DNA from: Thiotrichales bacterium
GTDB taxonomy: Bacteria; Pseudomonadota; Gammaproteobacteria; Beggiatoales; Beggiatoaceae
DNA length: 64,000 nt
Assembly (NCBI GenBank): GCA_016745035.1
Contig: JADGDE010000004.1
Location: 1-64,000 of the forward strand
Direction: 5' to 3'
Under the pieces are notes generated by a model that saw nothing but the letters and a program-made list of their open reading frames with translations, was not told the origin of the DNA and did not search any database. Numbering within the stretch: position 1 is the stretch's first letter; every line of letters starts with the position of its first letter. The translations under genes and the position numbers were made by a program. This document shows positions 24,128-33,463 of this stretch, piece after piece.

Positions 24128-24238
24128 ATTGATGTTGCGCAAAGGCTTCTTTTTTGCCACAAAAGGCAAAAAAATCACCATTGCTCCGTGGAAAATCACA
24201 CCATTGTGACAAAAACTGGCTTAGCGCGTAACATCAGT
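24128..24238. repeat. MITE-like element, family A, copy 5, inverted
   Basis: Ends ATTGATGTTGCGCA and GCGTAACATCAGT. The inside is the reverse complement of copies 1 and 2 (CACCATTGCTCCGTGG, then ACACCATTGTGACAAAAACTGGC). It lies in the 249-bp gap between rlmH and the signalling block; nothing else was seen in the gap. Confidence 0.8.
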
Positions 24239-24278
24239 TAATAATTGGGAGATAAAAATGGGTGAATAATTGGCTGCC

Positions 24279-26090
24279 TTAGAGAATATTAACCGGCAAA
24301 CTCAAACGAAAGCTAGAGCCTTGATTGAGGCCTTTACTCGCCGCATCAAGTTTTGCACGCATTACTTGTGCTAATTGACGGCTAATAGACAAACCCAGAC
24401 CCGCGCCTGGCGTTGTGCCATCGGTGGTTGCTGAGCTTTCATCGACTTGTTGGAACACCTCAAAAATGGTTTCTAAATATTCTTTCGGAATACCAATACC
24501 ATTGTCTTTGACTTCAAACACCAGCATATTGCTATGCTGACAGCCCTTACAGTTTGTATGTTTAGCATCACACTGCTTGATATTCTGTAGTGGGTGAGGG
24601 TTTTTCTGATAGCCAATAGTTAGCTCAATCTCATCGGATTTGGTAAATTTATTGGCGTTGTTAAGTAAATTTAACAAAATTTGTTGTAATTTTGCCTGAT
24701 CGGTACAAATCAGCCCCACAGGCTGTTCAAATGTAACGTTGAGTTTATTTTGTTTTTTCTGTAATAAAGGTTGTAATAGCACTTCTAAACCTTTAATCAA
24801 TTCCGCTAAATCAAATTGGCTTAACTCCAAGGTCAATTGCTCAGTTTCAATTTTGGTGATGTCTAAAATATCACTGATCATGCCCAGCAGTTGTTGCCCA
24901 GCACTTTGAATTTTGCTCAAATCAGGTAAAACGATATTGTAGCCGGCATCATTGGCTTCTTCTTCAAGCAAGGCGGTATAGCCGATGATGGCATTGAGTG
25001 GCGTGCGTAATTCATGGCTGATTTTAGCGAGGAAATTAGTTTTGGCAGAATTGGCAGCCTCAGCCATATTGCGGGCTTGCTCGGCCATGTTTAAGAGCTG
25101 CGAGGTTTTTTGATTCGCATCTTCAAGGGCAAAATACAATTGCAAGTTTTTAAGTGCAGCGGCGCATTGATAAGCCATGATGCTGATCAAATCTTTGTCA
25201 GGCTTTTCTAAATTGCTGGTATTTTCTAAATAAATAAAACCCGAGGCATTGTCTTTTTCATCCGGATCCAGATGCAATAAAATCATCATGGAGTTGGAAG
25301 GCAAAGGATTACCGCAAGAAATAATCTCTTGCGCTTGGTTATTTTTAAAACAAGCCAAACAAGTATCAACCACCGACTCAGCTTTATCACTCCATTGGGA
25401 TTTATCAAAGAAACCACTGCCTGCGTGGACTAAAATGCCGCCATCATTGTCGATGGTTGCCAAAAAACCATTATGAATGCTATCACAACTGCTGTTATCA
25501 CCTAGACGGCAAAGATTGATGATTTGTCCTAACACTCCATCAAAAAAACGGGTAATGGATTGCGGGTGATACAATTCTGGCGCAATTTCCAAAATTTTGT
25601 GTAAGGCATCACGGTTGTGTTGCAGGCTTATGAGGTTTTGATAAGCTTTGAGCGCCAAACGCAAGGTGGTGTAGGTCTTGGTTTCGGTCAGCTCATTTTT
25701 TTCTTTATAATCATCAATATCATAACGATTGATGATGTCTTTTTCTGGCGCAACCCCAGGTTGTCCGGTACGCACGACCAAACGAATCAGTTGATTATCC
25801 ATTTGATTGCGAATCACATCAACCAATTGCAATCCGGCATCATCCGTTTCCATGACAATATCAATCATCGCCATCGCAATATCGGGATTTGCTCGTAGTA
25901 TGGTTTCTGCCTCGGCTTTAGAGTAAGCCGAAATAATATCCAAAGGACTGTTATCAAACTCAAAGCCGATAAGCGCAAGACGGGTGATGGCGTGAATATC
26001 TGGCTCATCGTCCACAATTAAAATACGCCAAGCTGTCCGTTTTGGTGTTGCCTTGGGGGTGCTTTTTTGTCGTCGTATGACTTTTTTCAT
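24279..26090 (-). CDS. REC-DUF3369-histidine kinase hybrid
   Basis: This 603-residue cytoplasmic protein starts with a receiver domain (ILIVDDEPDIH, phospho-acceptor in AMIDIVMETDDAGL, TGQPGVAPE in place of the usual switch Thr-X-Pro region), then a DUF3369-type middle part (about 155-325), a coiled helix, and a kinase core with SHELRTPLNAIIGY (H box), LLNLLNNANKF (N box) and DNGIGIP and GAGLGLSISRQL (G boxes). It has no membrane segment. A CDAKHTNCKGC cysteine cluster stands inside the ATPase domain (about residues 512-522), which is unusual. It is the last gene of the corrinoid/methyltransferase signalling block and follows the GAF-kinase gene by 21 bases. Confidence 0.88.
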   Translation of the reverse strand: MKKVIRRQKSTPKATPKRTAWRILIVDDEPDIHAITRLALIGFEFDNSPLDIISAYSKAEAETILRANPDIAMAMIDIVMETDDAGLQLVDVIRNQMDNQLIRLVVRTGQPGVAPEKDIINRYDIDDYKEKNELTETKTYTTLRLALKAYQNLISLQHNRDALHKILEIAPELYHPQSITRFFDGVLGQIINLCRLGDNSSCDSIHNGFLATIDNDGGILVHAGSGFFDKSQWSDKAESVVDTCLACFKNNQAQEIISCGNPLPSNSMMILLHLDPDEKDNASGFIYLENTSNLEKPDKDLISIMAYQCAAALKNLQLYFALEDANQKTSQLLNMAEQARNMAEAANSAKTNFLAKISHELRTPLNAIIGYTALLEEEANDAGYNIVLPDLSKIQSAGQQLLGMISDILDITKIETEQLTLELSQFDLAELIKGLEVLLQPLLQKKQNKLNVTFEQPVGLICTDQAKLQQILLNLLNNANKFTKSDEIELTIGYQKNPHPLQNIKQCDAKHTNCKGCQHSNMLVFEVKDNGIGIPKEYLETIFEVFQQVDESSATTDGTTPGAGLGLSISRQLAQVMRAKLDAASKGLNQGSSFRLSLPVNIL

Positions 26091-26111
26091 TGTTATATCA
26101 AGACAGTGTTA

Positions 26112-27452
26112 TTATTTGGGTAAACTAAATTGTACAGGAAAACTTAAGTCAAACTGTACCCCATGACCTACCTGACTTTTGCAACTCATTTGACCTTTCA
26201 GGTTACTACAAATCAGATTATAACTGATATAAAGCCCTAACCCGGAGCCACCGTGGTTGCGGTTGGTGGTGAAAAATGGCTCAAAAATATTTTCTAGTGC
26301 CTTTTTCTCGATGCCTTTGCCGCTATCTTTATAACGCAAGTGTAATTCTTGATCAAGTAAGGACACCTCTATCTCAATCGTACCTGTGGGTTTTTCTTTT
26401 TCAAAACCATGCTCTAAACTATTGAGCATGAAGTTGGTTAATACTTGATCGAGTACCCCAGCCACACTGTATACGGTCAAATCATCCGCACAATCAAGAT
26501 GAATTTGAATATCGGTGGTTTTAAAACGGTTGTGTAAGGTCGTGATCACATCGCTCAAAGAAGCTTTAACATTAAAGGGGCGTATGTCTTCAACGCTTTG
26601 ATCTACTGCGGTACGCTTAAAGCTATTAACCAGTTGTGCCGCGCGTTTCACATTGGCATTAATCAATTGGTTCGCTTGACCTAATTGATCTAATTGTTGG
26701 TCTAGGACATCGCCATCAATTTCATCTTCACCGAGCAGTCGGTTGATATTTTTACTTTTGCTGTCTAACACCGATAAACTGCTAATAGCCACACCTAGCG
26801 GGGTATTGAGTTCGTGGGCAAATCCTGCGACCAAACGCCCTAATGATGCCATTTTTTCACTTTGAATCAATTCTTCACGGGTACGATGTAATTCTTGCAT
26901 CCGTGTATGTAATTCAGCGGTGCGCTCGGTGACTTGTTGTTCTAAGTTGTGCTGTAAATCACCGCGCTCAATCTCGGCAGCAACCCGTCCTGCGAGTAAT
27001 TCCATAATCGCTGAATAAGCATCGCATTCGATAATCGGCTCGTCATCTAAAATAACAATCAAACCCAAGACATTATTTTTATGGTCAATAATCGGCGCAC
27101 CCAAATAAGACTCAACGCCCATTTGAGCCAATAATTCATCTTCTGGAAATTGAGCGGCAACCTCAGGGGAATAAAGACCGACCCGTTTACCATCGAGAAT
27201 ATTTTTACATGGTGTCCCCGCTAAATCGTAGACAAAATTATCGACAAATCCTGATCCTGCCCAAACGACACAGGTTTGCACTTTGCTATTGTCCTCTTCT
27301 AAAGGACGGCCGATAAAGCAGTATTTAACCTTTAGGTGTTCAGCAACATTTTCTACCAATTCTTTAAAAAAATCATTACCTGAACTGAATTGATTCACAT
27401 TCAAAATGGCTTGAATTTTTTTCACCAAGCTTTGTACGCTTTGTTGTTCCAT
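26112..27452 (-). CDS. GAF-domain histidine kinase
   Basis: This 446-residue protein has a GAF-like sensor (about 15-160, with GVESYLGAPIIDHKNNVLGLIVILDD), a coiled coil, and a kinase core with GFAHELNTPLGVAISSLSVL (H box), NFMLNSLEHGF (N box) and GGSGLGLYISYNLI (G box). It is soluble. The frame extends to a TTG at 27470, but ATG 27452 with GGGGGAG nine bases upstream is the better start. The H-box type (HE.NTPLG) is shared with the kinase at 28863-30617, so the two are probably paralogues. It lies in the middle of the signalling block, 70 bases after the REC-PAS gene. Confidence 0.88.
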   Translation of the reverse strand: MEQQSVQSLVKKIQAILNVNQFSSGNDFFKELVENVAEHLKVKYCFIGRPLEEDNSKVQTCVVWAGSGFVDNFVYDLAGTPCKNILDGKRVGLYSPEVAAQFPEDELLAQMGVESYLGAPIIDHKNNVLGLIVILDDEPIIECDAYSAIMELLAGRVAAEIERGDLQHNLEQQVTERTAELHTRMQELHRTREELIQSEKMASLGRLVAGFAHELNTPLGVAISSLSVLDSKSKNINRLLGEDEIDGDVLDQQLDQLGQANQLINANVKRAAQLVNSFKRTAVDQSVEDIRPFNVKASLSDVITTLHNRFKTTDIQIHLDCADDLTVYSVAGVLDQVLTNFMLNSLEHGFEKEKPTGTIEIEVSLLDQELHLRYKDSGKGIEKKALENIFEPFFTTNRNHGGSGLGLYISYNLICSNLKGQMSCKSQVGHGVQFDLSFPVQFSLPK

Positions 27453-27522
27453 CTGCGTCTTCTCCCCCAAGTGTTAGCTGTTGAAGGCAGAATAACATAA
27501 TCGACTGGCTGTGACAGCCATA

Positions 27523-28866
27523 TCAGTCATCCACTTTGTCGGTATGACGATCAGAGACATCACGGTTAGAAGCCCGTTGCCCCAAATGCTCACCTGCTTG
27601 GTCAAATACTGGTTGGCATACATGCTCTATCCATGCAATTTGTCCATCAGCACGTTGGATACGGTAAACAAAGTTACTCACTTTGCTATTTTTGTGATGA
27701 TGTTCTTGCATGTGTGCCTGCATTGTGGGTCGGTCTTCAGGAATAATGATGCTCAAAAATAAGCTTGAGTCGGTCATGAATTGTTCAGAGCTATAGCCGG
27801 TCACACGCTGGCAAGAAGGCGAGCAATAGATAAATTTGCCCTGTTTATCCAACCATGTTTCCCAATCGTAAGTAAAATCGGCGACCATACGGTAACGGGT
27901 TTCGGCTGCTTGTAATTGCGCGGTACGCTGCTCGACCAATTCTTCGAGATGGTTGCGGTATTTCTCTAGCTCAGCTTCAATGCTTTTGCGTTCGGTAATA
28001 TCGTTCCAGCAAGAACGGCTATAGAGTATCTTGCCTTGCTCATCCCGCACAGCAGAGACATTTAAGCTGACATCAATTTTACTGCCATTTTTACGCATCA
28101 ATTGTAGTTCGGCATTATGCACTTCGCCGGTATTGACGAAACTTTGAAATGCTTGTTCGACATCTGGCATACAGTCAGGATGATAGAGTTTGAATATCGG
28201 CTCACCTATGATCTCGTCTTTAGCGTAGCCCAGTTTATTTGCTAAAGTTTGATTACATTGGCGCACTTTAGCGGTTGCCGCCTCGACTGAGACATACATA
28301 TCAGGAGAATGGTCATACAGATCCAGATAACGCTGCTCCGAGGCTTCGAGTTGTTGGCGCTGTTGATCTTGTTCTTGCAATATCTGATAGGTACGCAATG
28401 CGCTATAGACAGAGGCAAAAATTTTGTCGGCGCTGAGTTCGGATTTTAGGCGGTAATTATTGATTTCGTATTTAACCACCATATCGCGCTCAGGCGCATA
28501 ACCCGGTTGCCCGGTCACCAGCAGAATTTGCAGCCGTTTGTTATTTAATTCATGGCGAATATAATGAACCAAATCGAGTCCCGCTTGTTCCGTTTCCATC
28601 ACCACATCCAATAAAACCAAGGCAATATCAGGATGCATCTGCAATTGTTCTTTGGCGGCGGTGCTTGACGTGACATCGAGTAAAGATAAAGGGCGATCTT
28701 CTACCGTGGCATTTTGCAAAGCCAAACTCAGCACCGCATGAATACTGACATCATCATCAACGATTAAGACTTTCCATGGCGCAAGCTCTGTGCTGGTTTC
28801 TGCGTCATTTTCCGCTGTTGCGGTCTCTGGCGCAAACAGATCATCAAAATTGTCTGACTCGCTCAT
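27523..28866 (-). CDS. Receiver protein with two PAS domains
   Basis: This 447-residue protein has a receiver domain (VLIVDDDVSIH; phospho-acceptor aspartate in VLLDVVMETEQAGL; VTGQPGYAPE), a short coiled part, then PAS (about 165-290, with GYAKDEIIGEP and ending NDITERKSIEAEL) and a second PAS (about 325-440, with RVTGYSSEQF and ASNRDVSDRHTD). There is no kinase, GGDEF or DNA-binding output, so it should relay by protein contacts. Its ATG overlaps the stop of the upstream kinase gene by four bases (ATGA). PAS ligand unknown. Confidence 0.85.
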   Translation of the reverse strand: MSESDNFDDLFAPETATAENDAETSTELAPWKVLIVDDDVSIHAVLSLALQNATVEDRPLSLLDVTSSTAAKEQLQMHPDIALVLLDVVMETEQAGLDLVHYIRHELNNKRLQILLVTGQPGYAPERDMVVKYEINNYRLKSELSADKIFASVYSALRTYQILQEQDQQRQQLEASEQRYLDLYDHSPDMYVSVEAATAKVRQCNQTLANKLGYAKDEIIGEPIFKLYHPDCMPDVEQAFQSFVNTGEVHNAELQLMRKNGSKIDVSLNVSAVRDEQGKILYSRSCWNDITERKSIEAELEKYRNHLEELVEQRTAQLQAAETRYRMVADFTYDWETWLDKQGKFIYCSPSCQRVTGYSSEQFMTDSSLFLSIIIPEDRPTMQAHMQEHHHKNSKVSNFVYRIQRADGQIAWIEHVCQPVFDQAGEHLGQRASNRDVSDRHTDKVDD

Positions 28867-30617
28867 AATGGCACCTCAATATGAAAATGCGTTCCCTGTC
28901 CCAATTGGCTGGAACACTGGATACTGCCTTTTAAACGGTGGTTAATGATATTGTAGACTAGATGCATACCTAGCCCCATGCCGAGTTGTAAATTAGTGGT
29001 GTAAAAAGGGTCAAAAATACGTGCTTGTGTTTCAGTCGATAGCCCCGCGCCATCATCTTTATAGTCCAACAACAGTCTTTTAGCATTGTGGCTCACCTGA
29101 ATACGGATAAGCCCCTGATCCTGCTGTTTGAAACCATGTTGCAAGGAATTGCTAATCAAATTAATTAAAATATTACTCCAATCCGAGGTGATACTATTGA
29201 TTTCCAAGTCCTCATCACACTCAAGTTCCACAGTAATCTGGTCGGTGGGGAGGCGTTTCACTAAGCTGTTCAGCACTTCTTGAATATGCTCACGAAAGCC
29301 AAATAAGCGTTTTTCCACGCTTTGCCCTTCCACCGCGATTTGGCGAAAAGCATCAATGAGCTGACTGATACGTTGCAGATTTTTTAATAATAAGTCTGAA
29401 ATCAGTCCGGCATTATCCAAATACATTTTTAAATCATTTTGGGTCATACGCCGCTCAGCGAAACTTTGCGCTAAATTCTTAGATTGTTGCTGCATGGTGC
29501 TGGCTGCGGTTAAGCTCACCCCCAGAGGGGTATTGACTTCATGGGCAATTCCCGCGACCAACATCCCTAACGATGCCATTTTTTCAGCCTCAATTAAGCG
29601 ATGACGGTTACGGGCATTTTCAATCGCCAGCGCACAGACACCATTTAATACCAAGGCAACGTTTAGATAACGCTCGCGGTATTGAGGATAAGCAAGGCGC
29701 TCGACGGCAACCAAGCCTAAAGTATCTTGATTGTGACGAATGCGTAATAAAAAGCCCTTGTCATCGGCTGTCCAGGCATAATCGCTACCCAAGCTTTGCA
29801 AGGTTTGTAACAAGTCAGCAGGTAAACTGGCATCAGGCATCGGCACATCATTTTCTACCCGCAAATAATGCAGCGCTTCTGGTGCAAACAGCATGAAAAA
29901 CAATTCTTTAATCAGTTCAATTGCTTCATTTTCATCCTGTGTTTGACTCAAACGCGGCAACATATCCATCACCAACACCTGATCGGCAAGTTCTTTGTTG
30001 TGTTGTTGAGCATGTTTGCGGAGGCTTTGTTTTTCCAGATCCAAGCGCCAATTGAGTACCAAGCGTGTTAGCAAAGCCCGTGTGCCATCAACACCGACAG
30101 GCACTTCGCGCACGGGTAAACCCACGGCTTCTTGAAGTTTTTCTAAATGCTGGGGGCTATCTTTATCAATGTCAGTATTTAAAAACACCAATTCACGGGC
30201 AAAGTCTTGGAAAAAATCTTTGGCTTGTTCGACCTGAAAACCCATATCCTCAAGCCGTTCGGGCCAATTGGCGAGCCACGCAGGGGTGAGCAAATAGCCG
30301 CCTTGGGCAATGTTTTCTGCCACCAAATGCTCGCTGGCAACCAAATGAAAACATTGCTCTTGTGCTGCCACTTGCGTGGGCGGAAAATCATTAGGCGCAC
30401 TGTCTAAACTACTTAAACAGGCGCGCCCAACGATGAGTACATGCGAGCAGTCTGTTGGTAACAAATTGCGCAATTCCTCCCAATCTAAGGGCGGATGTCC
30501 ACAACGGGCAGGAAAGGCTAAAGCCTGTACATCATCCCAGCCTTCAGCTGAGATGGCGGTATTCATTTCCTGATGGAAATTATGACAACTAAGCAAACAA
30601 AGTTTCGGCTTCATCAT
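28863..30617 (-). CDS. Histidine kinase with Cys-rich N-terminal domain (DUF1638-like)
   Basis: This roughly 584-residue soluble kinase begins with about 170 residues rich in cysteine (LLSCHNF, FPARCGHPPLDW, CSHVLIVGRACL), which reminds me of DUF1638, a domain found next to corrinoid methyltransferases; that match is tentative. A GAF-like part follows, then a kinase core with GIAHEVNTPLGVSLTAAS (H box), NILINLISNSLQHGF (N box) and GMGLGMHLVYNII (G box). The start is ATG 30617 or 30614; a TTG lies just before. The gene overlaps the end of the methyltransferase gene by 29 bases in another frame, so they are tightly coupled. It is the best candidate for reading out the methyltransferase/corrinoid state. 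Confidence 0.8.
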   Translation of the reverse strand: MMKPKLCLLSCHNFHQEMNTAISAEGWDDVQALAFPARCGHPPLDWEELRNLLPTDCSHVLIVGRACLSSLDSAPNDFPPTQVAAQEQCFHLVASEHLVAENIAQGGYLLTPAWLANWPERLEDMGFQVEQAKDFFQDFARELVFLNTDIDKDSPQHLEKLQEAVGLPVREVPVGVDGTRALLTRLVLNWRLDLEKQSLRKHAQQHNKELADQVLVMDMLPRLSQTQDENEAIELIKELFFMLFAPEALHYLRVENDVPMPDASLPADLLQTLQSLGSDYAWTADDKGFLLRIRHNQDTLGLVAVERLAYPQYRERYLNVALVLNGVCALAIENARNRHRLIEAEKMASLGMLVAGIAHEVNTPLGVSLTAASTMQQQSKNLAQSFAERRMTQNDLKMYLDNAGLISDLLLKNLQRISQLIDAFRQIAVEGQSVEKRLFGFREHIQEVLNSLVKRLPTDQITVELECDEDLEINSITSDWSNILINLISNSLQHGFKQQDQGLIRIQVSHNAKRLLLDYKDDGAGLSTETQARIFDPFYTTNLQLGMGLGMHLVYNIINHRLKGSIQCSSQLGQGTHFHIEVPL

Positions 30618-31662
30618 CAATCCAGTCTAGTGGGTAACACCCCCAACGCTCGACAGCATCGGCAATGGCTAATAAAACATCTTCAGGCACTTGCCAAGGA
30701 ATTTCGCCATGATTATCACTGAGAATAAAGCCGCCACCGCGACCCGCTTGTGCAATGGCGCGTTTGACTTCCAACTCGGCTTGTTCGGGTGTCCAACGGC
30801 GCATTTCAATGCCGTTGAGATTACCGAGCACCGTGAGCTTTTTACTCGCAGCGGCTTTTAGTTCGGCCAAATCTTCCCAAGCACTGACTCCCAGCACTGC
30901 CGTGCCCGTTTGTGCAATATCATCAACAATGGGCAAACAACGCCCTGCTGCCATATGGGTCGCGGTCGGGCCATTAATATTGGCTATGGTGCGTTTGGCT
31001 ATTTGTTGTCCAGTTTTCAAATACAAATCACGGGGAATATTGGTGGTTGAAGACAGCGGGTCAAAATAACAAATTGCTGTTGCCCCTGCTTCTAGCTGAG
31101 CATTCGACCATTGTGTACTAAATGCTTCATTGATTTTCATCAAACGCTCAAAGCGTGTTTGATCGCCATGCATCAAATCTAAATAGCCCTCAAAGCCCAT
31201 TTGCATCACGGGTAAGGAAAAGGGCGAAATGGCGACACCAATGATAGGCACGGTGTCCCCCACTTTGGCTTTCATGGCACGGGTTGCCTCAAGCACCCGC
31301 TGTAAACAAGGTGCTTCACTGATTTTAGGCGCTTCTAAAGCATCAATATCCGCCATTGAACGAATAATAGGTTGTCCCGCATTAGGCGGCCCATCTTCGG
31401 CATAAATGACATCAGCACCCCATGCTTCGGTTTCTATAGGACCGTAGAAAAAATTGTACAAACAATCGCGGCGGTATTTTTTCAACATCCGCATTTGCCC
31501 TTCAACCACATAATCCGCGCGGGAGAAGTATTCCTCAATGGATACATCTAATTCTTTCGCACCGTGCATCGTGGTTAACAAAAAAAAGGGCACACGATCC
31601 GGCTCTTGATGCCCTAAGGTCGTCAGGGTACGTTGCATAGAATTCATGGTCGTGGTACTCAT
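30589..31662 (-). CDS. UroD-fold methyltransferase, MtaA/CmuA type
   Basis: This 357-residue protein has the uroporphyrinogen decarboxylase fold as used by cobamide methyltransferases (MtaA, MtbA, CmuA): HQEPDRVPF at the N-terminus, EAWGADVIYAEDGPPN, and a C-terminal GRGGGFILSDNHGEIPWQVPED. The RQAGRY motif of true HemE is absent. The zinc site that activates the thiol acceptor in MtaA (HxC, then a later Cys) appears changed: the sequence is THMAAGRC and later SDNHGEIP. So it may not transfer methyl to a thiol. The frame extends to a TTG at 31683; ATG 31662 with GAGGGAG nine bases upstream and ATGA overlap with the corrinoid gene is the real start. Confidence 0.88.
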   Translation of the reverse strand: MSTTTMNSMQRTLTTLGHQEPDRVPFFLLTTMHGAKELDVSIEEYFSRADYVVEGQMRMLKKYRRDCLYNFFYGPIETEAWGADVIYAEDGPPNAGQPIIRSMADIDALEAPKISEAPCLQRVLEATRAMKAKVGDTVPIIGVAISPFSLPVMQMGFEGYLDLMHGDQTRFERLMKINEAFSTQWSNAQLEAGATAICYFDPLSSTTNIPRDLYLKTGQQIAKRTIANINGPTATHMAAGRCLPIVDDIAQTGTAVLGVSAWEDLAELKAAASKKLTVLGNLNGIEMRRWTPEQAELEVKRAIAQAGRGGGFILSDNHGEIPWQVPEDVLLAIADAVERWGCYPLDWIDDEAETLFA

Positions 31663-32285
31663 AATGACTGCTCCCTCATCCAAGTTTCAACGACATTTAT
31701 CGCATCGGTGGCGTTGCGCCCCATTGCGTCTGCACCTACATCTTTCCAAAGTTGATCATCAAACAAAAATGGCGCGCCACCGACCAAAATTTTGACATCA
31801 TCACCTAAAGCATCGCTAACTTCGCGCACTTTTAAAGCCGAGGGCAGCATCAATACAGAAATCATCAATACTTTGATACGGTCTTGTTTAGCCCGTTCGA
31901 TGACTTGAGCCACATCCATACGCCCGTAGTCGAACATCTCAAAACCACTGGCACGCATCACCGAATAGACAATGCGTTTACCGAGCATATGAAAATCATT
32001 GAGTACCACCATCGCTGAACGCGGTTGATGTTTACGATCCGGGTCACTCGGCGGTAAGACACGCTCGACTAACTCTTCACAAAAACGCCCACTCATATAA
32101 ATTTGTGATAGCGCTAAATCGCCTTTTTGCCATTGCTCGCCGATTTGCTCTAAAGCGGGGACAACTAATTGCTCGACTACCTGTATCGGCTTGGCATCTT
32201 TGAGTGCCTCTTGGAATAAACTATCCGCCTGCACTTTATCCAAAGCCACCAAGGCTTCTTGAAATGCTTGTGAATTTTCTATCAT
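31659..32285 (-). CDS. Cobalamin-binding corrinoid protein
   Basis: This 208-residue protein has the two-part plan of methyltransferase corrinoid proteins: a four-helix cap (about 1-85, with GEQWQKGDLALSQIYMSGRF) and a Rossmann B12-binding domain with DFHMLG (97-102; D-x-H-x-x-G, the histidine being the lower cobalt ligand), SVLML and VGGAPF. It should carry a methyl-cobalamin in the cytoplasm and hand it to, or be read by, the adjacent UroD-fold protein, whose start overlaps its stop. The start has GAGGAGG seven bases upstream. No RamA-like reactivase or substrate-specific MtxB methyltransferase is in the window, which is unusual for a metabolic methyl transfer system. Confidence 0.92.
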   Translation of the reverse strand: MIENSQAFQEALVALDKVQADSLFQEALKDAKPIQVVEQLVVPALEQIGEQWQKGDLALSQIYMSGRFCEELVERVLPPSDPDRKHQPRSAMVVLNDFHMLGKRIVYSVMRASGFEMFDYGRMDVAQVIERAKQDRIKVLMISVLMLPSALKVREVSDALGDDVKILVGGAPFLFDDQLWKDVGADAMGRNATDAINVVETWMREQSL

Positions 32286-32420
32286 AAATGTACCTCCTCG
32301 TGTACAAATACAGCGATCACATTATTGGTGTTACGCAAAGGCATTATAAATTTATTGCATAGGGCGATAATAACAGTATCTGCAAATCGATACCAACCAA
32401 CTCTATCCCCCGTTATATTT

Positions 32421-33380
32421 TTACTCGATGATGTGCTCTCTTTTATCCATAAATAAAGCCGCATAAGCCAAGTCAATATTGTGCCCAAATAAGGTAATTA
32501 AGTTTTTATCAATGTCATCCATTGGCTTAAAGCCTTCGATATAAACAAAACTATAATTATTTTGTCCATATCCCAAACAAATCACACACGCTTGCAAAAA
32601 GAAAAGGCTTTGGTGTTTGGCGATGGCTTGTTTGACTTTATCCATGCCATCTTCGCTCATAGCCTCAAGCATGGGTTTATTGACTTCTGTCGCATAAATA
32701 CCTGTACCGGCTAAAATAACGCAGTCAGCGAGATCGGTTTGTTTTTGTTGTTGGCGTATGGGATGGATATAAGCAGCATTATTATCATTAAGGCTTAGCA
32801 CAAATAATAATTGTTCCAAGACGTGACTGCTAAAGGTTCTCAAGGATTGAATTTGAAACAAAGAAGTGGTGGCATCAATCATTTTTTCCAAACCTGAACG
32901 GCTGCGCTGAATGAGGATAAGGTCATTATAATTACGTAAAGCTGTGACTAAACTGGTAAAGAGTTTTTGTACGGTCAGCTCGGTTTTTTCTTTATAATCA
33001 TTGATGTCATAATTTAGAATGACTTCTTGTTCCGGTGCTTGTCCCGGCTGTCCGGTACGCAAAATAATCCGCACAAAAAGGTTGTTGAGATCTTCTCGAA
33101 TATATTGTGCTAATTTCAAACCGGCATGGTCACTTTCCATCACCACATCTAATAAAATGACGGCAATCTCATCGTGTTCAGATAACAATGTTTTTGCCTC
33201 AGCAGCAGAATAAGCCTGAAGGATTTCTAAGCCTCTCTCCATATACACAAAATCACTTAAGGCTAATTTGGTGACATCGTGAATAGATTGGTCATCATCA
33301 ACCACTAACAGTTTCCAAGGGCTTAACACGCAGTTAGCTGTATTTTCTTCATCAGCAAACAACCATTCTTCATCATTCAC
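32421..33380 (-). CDS. Response regulator, REC-DUF3369
   Basis: This 319-residue protein has a receiver domain (LLVVDDDQSIH, phospho-acceptor in ILLDVVMESDHAGL, RTGQPGQAPE) followed by a DUF3369 sensor-like domain to the end; no output domain. The open frame runs to 33488, but a GTG at 33380 (VNDEEWLFADEE) with AAAGGA before it fits the family start. It is the first gene of the block. The 135-bp gap to the corrinoid gene holds a half site GTGTTACGCAAAGGC, like one end of MITE family A. The REC domain is of the same subtype as those at 24279 and 27523. Confidence 0.85.
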   Translation of the reverse strand: MNDEEWLFADEENTANCVLSPWKLLVVDDDQSIHDVTKLALSDFVYMERGLEILQAYSAAEAKTLLSEHDEIAVILLDVVMESDHAGLKLAQYIREDLNNLFVRIILRTGQPGQAPEQEVILNYDINDYKEKTELTVQKLFTSLVTALRNYNDLILIQRSRSGLEKMIDATTSLFQIQSLRTFSSHVLEQLLFVLSLNDNNAAYIHPIRQQQKQTDLADCVILAGTGIYATEVNKPMLEAMSEDGMDKVKQAIAKHQSLFFLQACVICLGYGQNNYSFVYIEGFKPMDDIDKNLITLFGHNIDLAYAALFMDKREHIIE

Positions 33381-33435
33381 GGCATTTTTCCTTTTACAGG
33401 TAAGGATATACTGGGAACCATCATAATATAATTTC

Positions 33436-33463
33436 CATATAAAACATATGTTATTAGTGACAA
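33436..33463 (-). promoter_or_regulatory. Possible sigma-70 promoter of the signalling block
   Basis: On the minus strand TTGTCA (33463-33458) and TATATG (33441-33436) are 16 bases apart, 56 bases before the GTG of the first gene. Judged by eye only. The rest of the 275-bp divergent gap to rpsO contains no other recognisable feature except the rpsO promoter. Confidence 0.35.

Noticed and set aside
30589..31662. HemE (uroporphyrinogen decarboxylase)
   Set aside because: The N-terminal RQAGRY active-site motif is absent and the neighbour is a corrinoid protein, so the methyltransferase branch fits better.
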